Shown here: positions 1 through 7,154 of the stretch, in pieces
Layout: the number at the start of each line of letters is the position of its first letter
Position numbering within the stretch: the stretch's first letter is position 1
From: Oehlia diaphana
Taxonomy: Eukaryota; Glomeromycota; Glomeromycetes; Glomerales; Glomeraceae
Reading direction: 5' to 3'
NCBI GenBank assembly: GCA_003833135.1
Contig: QZLH01001099.1
Location: 1-12,060, forward strand
DNA length: 12,060 nucleotides
Program-made: the position numbers and the translations under genes
Notes under the pieces: generated by a model
Told to the model about the DNA's origin: nothing
Database searches by the model: none
The model's input: only the letters and a program-made list of their open reading frames with translations

Positions 1-269
1 TAGGAAAACTTATGAATATTCCATGCATTAAAGTAATGCAATCGATTACATTTTACAAAGCTAGTACTTATAGAGAACTTGAGACTGTAATTCAAAGCAG
101 ATTGGGGGCACCATTTAACAAAATCCCTCTCAAATTTTGTATAATTCAAGCCGAAAGCGGTATTGAAAAGGAAATGGATGGGTATGATACGTTTGATGAA
201 ATTTTTACTTCTACTGAGGAGCCTAAAGCAGAGCACTTTCATATCACTGTATACCCCCGGTCAGAATAA
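1..269 (+). CDS. Hypothetical protein, probably the last exon or 3' end of a gene cut by the window edge
   Basis: The reading frame is open from the window start to a TAA at 267-269. The first ATG is at 12, giving 85 residues if it is the true start. The frame continues upstream of that ATG, and the first bases (TAG at 1-3) could equally be an intron acceptor, so this may be a terminal exon. The protein is mixed alpha/beta in character: an early beta-like segment (CIKVMQSITFY), a helix-like stretch (TYRELETVIQSRLG), further strands (KFCIIQ) and a final HFHITVYP strand. This loosely resembles a ubiquitin-like or PB1 beta-grasp layout, but that is only a guess from the pattern and no diagnostic motif is visible. 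An AATAAA lies 36 bases after the stop, consistent with a real 3' end. I do not recognise the family. Confidence 0.5.
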   Translation, partial: GKLMNIPCIKVMQSITFYKASTYRELETVIQSRLGAPFNKIPLKFCIIQAESGIEKEMDGYDTFDEIFTSTEEPKAEHFHITVYPRSE

Positions 270-304
270 TCTTCTGTATCATCCGGCAATGTTTTTATTT
301 CATA

Positions 305-310
305 AATAAA
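305..310 (+). terminator. Candidate polyadenylation signal AATAAA
   Basis: A canonical AATAAA hexamer lies 36 bases downstream of the stop at 269 in a T/A-rich stretch. It would serve the upstream gene tail. Such hexamers also occur by chance in AT-rich DNA. Confidence 0.35.
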
Positions 311-486
311 GTATTATTTTATCGAACGATATGAGGAATGGGTCACGTGTAATGATGCAATGCCTGTGCGACATAAAAACCTATATTAATGCCCAGTATT
401 CTCTTTTCCGAACAAAATTTTATCTCACTCCGGAACGTAACACTATTTTTTTATCTGACCCAAATATCACTATAAAACCTAACACT

Positions 487-1622
487 ATGTCTGAAATAGT
501 AGATACACCCGCCTCTACTTCCACCTCTGTTACAACGACTGGAAATGAGACAGTTACATTGGCGGACGAAGTCAAGAAATATGATACGGCTGGACTTATC
601 TCTTTTTTGCGGGGGCAGGGCTTAGGGCTTAGTGAGAAGGTTTACGAAATTTTAGAAAATGAAGAGGTTATTGGTCGTGATTTTCTCAAAATGACCGAAC
701 AAAGGCTCAGAGATTATGGAATGAAGGGTGGACCTGCGTTAAGGCTTGCGGACTTTGCCAAGGAGTGTAAGGAGAAAAAATTACGCTCGTTTTCCTCATA
801 CAAAACCAAGAAAGACTTGAGTGAGGTGTTGCGCAAGTACGGCATTGATAGCAATGATATAAAAAAGATTCCGCCAATCGTACCAGAACTTGTGGAAATC
901 GATGGCGCTGATAAACATTTCCGATATTGTATAACCGAGATTAAACGAAAAATGTGTATCATAGGTTCGGCAAAAAGCAGTAATGAAGCCGTACGCTGTT
1001 CATATATCGAGGCAATACTACTTTCAGCAATATATATAGTCAAAGATATCACCCGGCAGAGAATATCCTTAGAACCTCAGTTCGAAGTCGTTGGTGAGGA
1101 AGCAACGGGACGAGTCGATTTTGCAATCAAAAAATAATAGATGCATTGAATGAGGAACTTGTTTGCATCACCGAAGGAAAACAGAATCAAGAGGTCTTGG
1201 GCATTACGCAGAATGTGATGCAACTAGGGAGCTCCTACCACACGAATAAGAGAAAACGAAAGGCGTCTGAAGCTTTCGATGATGATTTTGACTATCTTTA
1301 CGGAATCGTCACAACAGGTGAGATTTTTTTTGGCTATGGTTGCGTATCATATTATGAGCTAAATGTTGAATGATGTTATTAACTTTTGTCAATTTAAGCC
1401 ACGGATTGGTACTTTATCATGTACACGCCAGAAAGAATTTATTGTACGAAGGCCGACTATCACATTGACCTTACTGAGGATATTTTAGATGATGACACAA
1501 AGCTTTGTCAAGGAGTGAAGGAGGTCATGGGGGTAATCGTAGGTTTGTCGAAGGATAGGGTAGAAGTTGACGATGCTCCAGATAATAAGAGAACAAGGAC
1601 GAAAAAATTTATTAAGGAATAA
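487..1622 (+). CDS. SAM-domain protein with PD-(D/E)XK nuclease-like C-terminal half, two exons, frameshifted as read
   Basis: The preferred start is the ATG at 487 (MSEIV...), the usual opening I recall for this Rhizophagus family. An in-frame ATG at 331 would add 52 unusual residues that look like 5' UTR. Residues 1-25 are Ser/Thr-rich. Residues about 29-97 form a SAM-like helical domain (KKYDTAGLISFLRG ... LRDYGMKGGPALRLADFAKE), normally a protein-interaction module. The C-terminal half has GEEATGRVDF with Asp at 1117-1119, then ITEGK with E-x-K at 1173-1181, the spacing expected of a PD-(D/E)XK nuclease fold; catalytic activity is inference. The frame breaks in the A6 run 1129-1134: the first frame stops at 1135-1137, and one more A would join it to the frame continuing through 1143-1317. 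An intron at 1318-1398 (GTGAG...TTTAAG, 81 nt) follows; exon 2 (1399-1622) continues as ATDWYFIMYTPE and ends in FIKE. The repaired length would be about 351 residues. It could be a young pseudogene or a one-base sequence error. Confidence 0.85.
1318..1398 (+). other. Spliceosomal intron (81 nt) in the SAM/nuclease-like gene
   Basis: The donor GTGAG at 1318 and acceptor TTTAAG ending at 1398 join ACA ACA G to CC ACG GAT TGG, giving TTATDWYF without a break. A TTAAC near 1379-1383 is a candidate branch site. Reading through without splicing reaches a stop within the intron. Confidence 0.85.
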
Positions 1623-1808
1623 TCATGTAATAATAATAGCATAGACTTCATATATCGCGGGCACAGTCCCGAACATTTGTATTTATTTTTCGTATATATT
1701 AATAAAAATTTCTTGGCAAAAACCGTTTCCTCGGGAAACGATCAAAGTCATGTGATTTTTTTTATTTGAATGCTTAAATACAGTGTATTAGTTTTATATA
1801 TTTAGATC
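1623..1808. other. Intergenic stretch between the SAM-domain gene and the coiled-coil gene
   Basis: About 185 AT-rich bases without an ORF. It holds one copy of the palindromic repeat (1717-1754) and T/A-rich tracts just before the ATG at 1809, and is presumably 3' UTR plus promoter or 5' UTR. No canonical promoter box can be assigned with confidence. Confidence 0.5.
1717..1754 (+). repeat. Palindromic dispersed repeat, copy 1 (noncoding)
   Basis: The core is CGTTTCC (1724-1730), TCG loop, GGAAACG (1734-1740), a perfect 7-bp inverted repeat. With its flanks (CAAAAAC on the left, ATCAAAGTCATGTG on the right) the 38-nt unit matches the copy at 2924-2961 with two differences. This copy lies in noncoding DNA upstream of the coiled-coil gene. 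Confidence 0.85.
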
Positions 1809-3411
1809 ATGACATCCGAACTTGAATTATTGAAACAGCGTATCACTGAACTTGAGGCTGAGAATGCAGAGCTTAGGAAGGAGAATACTGAACTTTTAAA
1901 GCGGATTATGGAGGAGAACACTAGACGTGATGTTAGAGTTGAGGAACTGGAGCAAAAAAATAAGGAGCTTGAGACCAGACTTGCGATAGTGGAACAGGCT
2001 TCCTTACCAGTGGAAGAGCAGACGTATAATGATAATCCTTCTGACAATAGTACATCTAACTTTAATTCAGTTACAGAGTATCATGAGAAACCATTAGTGG
2101 ATGTGGAAACAGATAATTCCTTAATGGCTAACGGCAAATCGTTGGAAGAGAAAGATATGGATAGTTTCTTGCTTGAGGCTCATAAGAAAATCGTTAGTAG
2201 TGAAATAAAGCAATGCAATAAGGAGAAGAAACTTTTGCGTGAGTCAGCCTTCCTTAAGGTATTACCTTCTGCGGGAAATAATCCAACTGTTTCCTCGGGA
2301 AACGATAAAATCGAAAGTAGTACAAAAACCGTTTCCTCAGGAAACGATCAGATGGTTTCAGAGAAGTCGGAAAAAATCGAGAAAACTTCAAGAAATCAGC
2401 AAAAGGTTATTCAAGATTTTGACGACTCTGATGAGATCGAGCTCACTAAAAATCAGAATATAGAACTTGATTTAATACGAGATTTACAGAGTGGCAGTAT
2501 TATTGCTTCACTTTCCGAAATTAGTGAGCAGTATTCATCCTCTTGCGAAGCATCTTACGGCCAAATTACAACACAAAGCCTAATCCATTTGTTTCGAAAT
2601 GCAACACGAGCTGGACATGAAGAGATTTTGTCCTGGGTTCATTATTCAGATAATTTTGAAAATGAGGTTGTTGAAATTCGTCGTGAGACAGGAGTTACTG
2701 ATAAAACTGCAAGAACTCAAATATATAAGGAAATGTTAGAACATCTGGCTGGTGTTACGCCTGTTGCCTTGCGAATTAAAACTCTTAGAGCCAAAAAAGT
2801 TCGCAAAATTGTTTGGAGAGAATGGTGTAGGGATTGATAAAATTAAGTGTGTCAATTGCAGTGCAAATGAGATTTCAAAATTAACTAACGAACAAATTCA
2901 AAATGTTATAGATCAAGTAACCTCAAAAACCGTTTCCTTGGGAAACGATCAGAGTCATGTGCCTTCGAAAACCACCAATGGTGATGCATCTTCGAAACTT
3001 GCATCAACCGCACCTATTCCTTCAACCCACGTCTCTGCCGAAGGCGCTAAAGGCAATAATTCTTCAAATGATTCCTCTAGAAACGGTTCAAAGAATATAC
3101 CCAAAGCTAATGATGATCTTATGCCTACGTCAATGGAGAAAAGAACTAATGAAGTTAAGAGGTCCCTCAGGGAGGCCTCAAAGAGGCGGGACCAGACAGA
3201 TGATGATAGTGATTGTAGTCACGACAGCGATTCCGAAGAAGAGAGGCTAGATGATTCGGATGATGGATACGATGGATACGGTGGATACGGTGGATACGAT
3301 GGATACGATGAATGGGGTAATCGTGATAGAGGTTATTACTATCGTAATGGAAGACGTGAAAGGAAAACTTCCCCAATGATGAGTCCTATTATCTCTCCGG
3401 TAACTGCCTAG
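1809..3411 (+). CDS. Coiled-coil protein of a Glomeromycotina-type expanded family, frameshifted as read
   Basis: The start ATG at 1809 opens a strongly heptad-like coiled coil (residues about 1-63: LELLKQRITELEAENAELRK, then further L/E/K heptads). A Ser/Asn/Lys-rich linker with two TVSSGND units follows (residues about 160-166 and 174-180). A conserved-looking helical domain covers about residues 215-330 (LIRDLQSGSIIASLSE, ILSWVHYSDNFENEVVEI, ETGVTDKTARTQIYKEMLEHL). The frame then breaks in the A6 run 2793-2798. The first frame ends at 2835-2837, while the frame one base further on carries the expected continuation (KKFAKLFGENGVGIDKIK, then SANEISKLTNEQIQNVIDQV) to a TAG ending at 3411. One A fewer would join them, for about 533 residues. 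The second part has another TVSLGND unit, a low-complexity linker, a charged KR/DSD-rich segment, a GYDGYGGYGGYDGYD repeat and a Tyr/Arg-rich end. I recall this architecture in Rhizophagus proteomes, but know no function; TDKTARTQIYKEM is faintly helix-turn-helix-like. Confidence 0.8.
2285..2306 (+). repeat. Palindromic dispersed repeat, copy 2 (coding)
   Basis: The core is GTTTCC (2289-2294), TCG, GGAAAC (2298-2303). The arm base before GTTTCC is T instead of C, so the inverted repeat is 6 bp here. It is read in frame as TVSSGND within the coiled-coil gene. Confidence 0.8.
2323..2352 (+). repeat. Palindromic dispersed repeat, copy 3 (coding)
   Basis: CAAAAAC precedes the core CGTTTCC (2330-2336), TCA loop, GGAAACG (2340-2346), followed by ATCAGA. 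It is read in frame as KTVSSGNDQ, in the same phase as copies 2 and 4. Confidence 0.85.
2924..2961 (+). repeat. Palindromic dispersed repeat, copy 4 (coding)
   Basis: The core is CGTTTCC (2931-2937), TTG, GGAAACG (2941-2947), within a 38-nt unit nearly identical to copy 1, including the right flank that ends GTCATGTG. It is read as KTVSLGNDQSHV in the second frame segment of the coiled-coil gene. Confidence 0.85.
3265..3309 (+). repeat. Five-copy 9-bp tandem repeat encoding Gly-Tyr-Asp/Gly triplets
   Basis: Five perfect-length GGATACGRT units at 3265, 3274, 3283, 3292 and 3301, with only an A/G change at the eighth base. They are read as GYD GYG GYG GYD GYD in the tail of the coiled-coil protein. 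The tract ends in a Tyr/Arg-rich, low-complexity C-terminus. Confidence 0.9.
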
Positions 3412-3483
3412 AAGAATTATTGGGTGGGTGTTTACCACAAATATTCGTATATTACTTCGTTTTCTTTTTTTTCGAACCACGTG

Positions 3484-3534
3484 GGTGGCTTAGATATCAT
3501 GCGCAGTAAATACGTCATCCCTTAACAAGCCACC
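3484..3534. repeat. 51-bp segment bounded by 8-bp inverted repeats
   Basis: GGTGGCTT at 3484-3491 is the exact reverse complement of AAGCCACC at 3527-3534. The inside contains ATGCGCAGTAAATAC, which recurs at about 11302. It could be a small mobile-element footprint or a chance palindrome in the promoter region of the next gene. Confidence 0.45.
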
Positions 3535-3691
3535 AATCAGAGTCTCTTAATTACGTTATATATTTTATCTCTTATATATAACGCGTCTGAAATTCACGAC
3601 ACGCTATTTTTTTTTTATTTTTTTCAAGTTCACGTCGATATACATTATATTTTCTTTTATTGAAACGATTGAAACGGAAGTTCACGTCGCA
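3533..3691 (+). promoter_or_regulatory. Putative promoter and 5' leader of the RRM-like/HSP20 gene
   Basis: A CCAATCAG sequence (3533-3540) matches the NF-Y CCAAT box. A TATATAT tract follows at about 3573-3580, roughly 110 bases before the ATG at 3692. CGTTATATA (3554-3562) and TATATAACG (3575-3583) form a 9-bp inverted repeat around it. AAGTTCACGTCG occurs twice (3626-3637 and 3678-3689), the second copy ending two bases before the start codon. A string of GAA and TTC triplets lies at 3652-3683, but their spacing does not match a canonical heat-shock element. Assignment is from motif appearance only. Confidence 0.4.
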
Positions 3692-5147
3692 ATGGAAAAA
3701 GGTAAGTTACGACAGTTCGTGTTTTACCCTTTGAGTTGTTGTTGTTACCCTGGCCGCATTCGACTTCTCCTCACCCTTTCTTGTGAAAGTGGGGTTTCTT
3801 TGATTAAAGGACTACTGGCTCTGGAGGAGGAGTCAGTTATGTACCTACCTTTATGACAAACAAAAAAACTTGTCCGTGAGTGGGAAGTCAACCCTCCCTT
3901 CGTGGGAGTGCAACCACCCTTCCTTCGTGGGAGTGTAACCACCCTTCCTTCGTGGGAGTGTAACCACCCTTCCTTCGTGGGAGTGTAACCACCCTCCCTT
4001 CGTGGGAGTGCAACCACCCTTCCTTCGTGGGAGTGTTACTAAATTTTTATTACTTTTATTATTATTTTATTAGTAGGCAGAAAATGCTGTGGAAAGCCGG
4101 AACTTTCAGTGATGGTTGGAGGTGATATCACAGGCCTAGATTATGATGAAATGTCAGAACGCATCAAAGCTACTACGAAATTTGATTTTGTCCATGTACA
4201 TAAGAAGAAGGATAAAGGGTAAATTATTAATTGTTATAATTTATTCATTATTAAATTACTAATAAATGGTTTTTTCAGTTTTGGTCATATTCACTTTGAA
4301 TCATGGGAAGAATCATCTCGGTTTTATTATAGTACGAAGGATAAGCATTTCTACTATGATGGTGATAAAGAAAGAGGTCCAATACGCTTTTATGGTGCGA
4401 CTTATTATAATTCTACTCGAAAGGTTGTTTATAAAATGGTAAATTTTTTTATTTTATTTATTATCATAAATTAACCTGGCAGTTCAGATAGTGTAAAAAA
4501 AATTTGTTGTACATTTAGGATACTGAGACGGCCAATACTGGAACCTCAACTTCTGTTATTGAGATTAGCGACCATAATGATATAAATGAGTATGAGAGGT
4601 CTAAAAAACGTAAAATAACTGAAAACATGAGAAAATCTCCCGAATCTTCTGAATCTCCTGTCAGTGTACTATATGGACTCTACGAGGATAAGTATGTACA
4701 GTACCTATTTTTTAACTAGTGCTTGACCTGTCCTGTTTAATTAAATAACTCAATAACAATTTCTATTTTTTGGTACTTTATTATAAAGTCATACATTCAA
4801 TATAGTTTTGCATACACCTGGAATAAGAAACAAAGCGGATCTCTTAGTATCTTCTGTTAGCGACAAGTTGATTATTATTGAGGGGAATTTCAGTGAAAAG
4901 TCTGTCCCCGGGAAACCTATCAAAAATTTTTTACCTATAGGACCGTTCAAAGCAGAAGTGGAGCTTCCAAGCGGGTGAGTTATATAAAGATATAATTTTA
5001 TTGTTTTATGGTCTTATAATTTGCTTTTAACTGATACTGTATATCTTTCTTAATAGAGTTAAAACCATTTCAGTTAAAATTAAGATTGAGCACGGTGTGT
5101 CAACTGTTACATTGGAAAAAAGTAAAAAAGTTTTTGAAATAATCTAA
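3692..5147 (+). CDS. Six-exon gene: RRM-like N-terminus plus HSP20/alpha-crystallin-like C-terminus (253 aa)
   Basis: Exons at 3692-3701, 4077-4218, 4279-4438, 4519-4691, 4789-4974 and 5057-5147 (TAA). Every intron is GT..AG: donors GTAAGT, GTAAAT, GTAAAT, GTATGT, GTGAGT; acceptors GTAG, TCAG, TTAG, AAAG, ATAG. The exons total 762 nt and the frame holds across all five junctions. Residues about 12-90 have an RRM-like order (beta LSVMVGGD, helix YDEMSERIKA, beta FDFVHVH, then KGFGHIHF, close to RNP1, spanning the exon 2/3 joint). Residues 105-160 are Ser/Thr/Glu-rich with a basic KKRK cluster at 133-136, a possible nuclear signal. Residues about 163-245 resemble an alpha-crystallin domain: FNIVLHTPGIRNKADLLVS, LIIIEGNF, PIGPFKAEVELPSG, IEHGVSTVTLEK. 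HSP20 proteins are ATP-independent chaperones forming oligomers; the usual C-terminal I-x-I/V tail is not evident. The RRM call is weaker than the HSP20 call. The first intron is the longest and carries a minisatellite. Confidence 0.88.
3702..4076 (+). other. First intron (375 nt) of the RRM-like/HSP20 gene
   Basis: It begins GTAAGT after a 10-nt first coding exon (M E K and one base) and ends TTAGTAG before GCAGAAAATGC. Joining gives MEKGRKCCGKPE. The alternative AG at 4072-4073 would bring in a TAG stop. A 10-nt coding exon is unusual, so an alternative start inside exon 2 (ATG at 4117) should be kept in mind. Confidence 0.75.
3889..4036 (+). repeat. 25-bp minisatellite, about six copies, inside an intron
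   Basis: The CGTGGGAGTG landmark recurs at 3901, 3926, 3951, 3976, 4001 and 4026, exactly 25 bases apart. Units differ at only a few positions (C/T changes, for example CTTCC versus CTCCC, and GTGTA versus GTGCA). The unit is strand-asymmetric, with a CCACCCTTCC pyrimidine-rich half and a GTGGGAGTG half. The frame is open on the minus strand, but that peptide is only a translation of the repeat. Confidence 0.92.
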
Positions 5148-5150
5148 AAA

Positions 5151-5262
5151 GATTAATTGTAATTCTTAATTAAAATCGGATGTATAATAACAGAAATTAG
5201 GTAGAGTTCAATTGATTAATTGTATTAAAAATCGGATGTATAATAACACAAATTAGGTAGAG
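5151..5262 (+). repeat. Imperfect tandem duplication in the 3' region of the HSP20-like gene
   Basis: Two copies begin GATTAATTGTA (5151 and 5214) and end AAATTAGGTAGAG (5206 and 5262). Between them they share AAATCGGATGTATAATAACA. Copy 2 is about 7 bases shorter in its early part and differs by one base (G/C) in the late part. The first copy starts four bases after the stop codon, so the duplication would be in the 3' UTR. Confidence 0.85.
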
Positions 5263-5598
5263 AGATTAGACATTCAATCAAGGCTTTAATCTATAATCTA
5301 ATAAATTCATTTTAAAAATCCACAATGAAGAAGATCTTTATTATTTTTTTTTTTGCAAAGTAATACACTGTAAAAATGAATTTAGTGAGTTTTAAGGGAG
5401 GAAAAAACATGATATGCTTTCCCGCCTCTAGATGCTTGCAGAGCAAGAATGGCAGTTCCTTCCTGCTACTCTGCATTGTTAAGTTTGCTATCTACCATAC
5501 TCACATACCCATCCTTCTTAATATTTCTTTCATAAAAACCCCTTTCTCAAAAATAAATTCTTCGGAATCAGGTACTTCGCAGTAAATACGCCAATGAA
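5263..5598. other. Intergenic AT-rich stretch, no gene supported
   Basis: It contains a possible AATAAA (5300-5305) for the upstream gene, a T-rich tract near 5340-5354 and a CGCAGTAAATACG motif at 5579-5590 shared with two other places in the window. A 69-codon plus-strand ORF here lacks convincing protein character. Confidence 0.5.
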
Positions 5599-6027
5599 TT
5601 ATATCCGCAGTTGAAATTGGACAACTCCAAGACCTCCATATGAAGTAAAAAGAGCGGTCGTTTGAATGTTAAGAGAATAGAGATAAGAAGGAAAAACTGC
5701 CTTTTGCAGACAAAATTGTTTCATTAAAATACGGTAGGATAATGCATTTACCATCCATGCATGATTCTTATCTGTGAGTCGAAGATGAATCTTGGCGTGA
5801 GGTGCGTTAATGATAGGACAATCACTTGCATGAAAGTGTTTCATCCCACATAGAATTGCTATTCTAACGACATAAAACGTATCATTTTCTTCCACCGGAA
5901 CTTCTACATCATTATACCATGAGTTGATTACCGTTTCATCGAAATCCCATGTCTTTAAAATTTTTCTCACATTCTCTGCGGATATAATCCGAACTGTAGC
6001 TGAATCGTGAAGGCTTTGACCGTCCAT
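5599..6027 (-). CDS. Unrecognised 142-aa ORF, possible gene or surviving exon
   Basis: On the minus strand the ATG at 6027-6025 opens 142 codons ending TAA at 5601-5599. A GTG further upstream would add six residues but is not a likely fungal start. The residues are not low-complexity. The N-terminal part is acidic and soluble-looking (ENVRKILKTWDFDETVINSW, then VEVPVEENDTFYVV). The middle has Cys/His residues (LCGMKHFHASDCPIINAPHAKIH), and the C-terminus is aromatic and Leu-rich. The His/Cys group does not fit a zinc-finger spacing I know. The ORF is much longer than chance frames around it, but it stands alone beside a gene-poor block, and could be a fragment of a decayed element or one exon of a larger gene. 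No function is proposed. Confidence 0.4.
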   Translation of the reverse strand: MDGQSLHDSATVRIISAENVRKILKTWDFDETVINSWYNDVEVPVEENDTFYVVRIAILCGMKHFHASDCPIINAPHAKIHLRLTDKNHAWMVNALSYRILMKQFCLQKAVFPSYLYSLNIQTTALFTSYGGLGVVQFQLRI

Positions 6028-6045
6028 AATATATGTCGCTTGCAC

Positions 6046-7150
6046 AACTAATATATATCATGCTAGTTCAATTTTAATAACAGATACATTTTCATGTGCC
6101 CTTTGGGCGGTCCACGACTGATGACACCTTATTAACTATAATCAGTGTATATTTTTACAGATAGGAATCCACTGGATCTCTCAATTATCGTGAAGATAAA
6201 AAACAAATATAGTAATTCGACTCCATTAATAATACGAGGAGTGACGATGCCTCAAGACCTTTTCGGATGCATAACATGGCCGCAAGGACAAGGAGTCATG
6301 AACCCTATATTTTTACCATAAAAGTGATCCTTGAAACAATCCCTAGTAGTATTCACAGCGGGTCCTTTTATTTGCATTATCATACAACGAGAATATCTCC
6401 ATTCCACGTAAAGAAAACACATTACTGCATCTCTGTCGTTAACAAGGAAACAGAAACCTCTTACAAGTGATTGATTCGACTACTGCGAACAAGTTCTGGA
6501 ACCTCTTGTAAAGGTATATTATGATTTCGTAACCTTATCCGGTTGTATTTGCCCCTGCTCTACTACATTTTTTCTATTATAAGGAACCTATGCCAATATA
6601 TCAGATTTTTCATTATCTTAAGCAACTCTGGCCAGCGGGAAAATGTTGGACGACAATCGTAATTCTTTTCCAATATGTCTTGAGTGTGTCAAGTATTCTC
6701 CCTTGGGTATCTCAAATCGAAGAATGCTATCATACTGCCCCGAATACACGAGAATTGAGAAATAGTACCGCATTTGTCGACAAAGGTATACAAAAAATTC
6801 GGTACCAATTGTAACATTTCCTATGCCATTAATATTAAATTCTATGATACACTTAGCTTATTCATAGGGATAGAAAACAGGTCATTAACAACTGGTCCAC
6901 AAATTGTATATTACGATAATACTTCTCTGAGATTAAAATATAAACAATCATTGAACAAACATTTACCTCAAGTGGTCTAAATCAATAAACGTAAACTATA
7001 AATATTCTGGAATATTAACTCGTCTTCTTTGTAATGCATACGTGTACATATCTTCGAATAGTACTCCATGAACAGAGTTTCAAACGAAAAAATCGACCCT
7101 TTGCTAACTAAATAACTGTATTAGTTGGTTACTGTCTTTGTTAATTTCAG
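6046..7150. other. Gene-poor AT-rich stretch
   Basis: Short ORFs of 67-74 codons occur (around 6267-6470, 6590-6814 and 6774-6980), but they overlap, lack domain-like character and have no splice-linked partners I could see. No tRNA, rRNA or transposon end was recognised. Confidence 0.45.
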
Positions 7151-7154
7151 TTGG

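Noticed and set aside
714..1052. 112-codon minus-strand ORF opposite the SAM-domain gene
   Set aside because: It is an antisense shadow of a frame with clear domain character and has none of its own.
1129..1151. 11-base insertion as the cause of the gene 1 frame break
   Set aside because: A single missing A in the A run explains both frames and keeps a family-like sequence across the junction, so it is simpler.
2957..3250. 97-codon plus-strand ORF inside the coiled-coil gene
   Set aside because: Out-of-frame reading of a low-complexity coding segment; the other frame carries the recognisable continuation.
3167..3480. Minus-strand ORFs with HRI/VSI repeats
   Set aside because: They translate the opposite strand of the 9-bp GGATACGRT tandem repeat.
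3650..3685. Heat-shock element upstream of the HSP20-like gene
   Set aside because: GAA and TTC triplets are present, but not in the alternating nGAAnnTTCn spacing of a canonical element.
3745..4017. 90-codon minus-strand ORF with repeated HSHEGR-like peptides
   Set aside because: It is a translation of the 25-bp minisatellite, whose period leaves frames open, and it lies in an intron of the plus-strand gene.
4906..4925. Possible fifth copy of the palindromic repeat (CCCGGGAAACCTATC)
   Set aside because: Only the right half resembles the unit; the left arm is missing and it encodes part of the alpha-crystallin-like domain.
5376..5585. 69-codon plus-strand ORF
   Set aside because: No domain character and no splice partners in an AT-rich intergenic stretch.
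6267..6980. Three short plus-strand ORFs of 67-74 codons
   Set aside because: Length and composition are as expected by chance, and two overlap in different frames.
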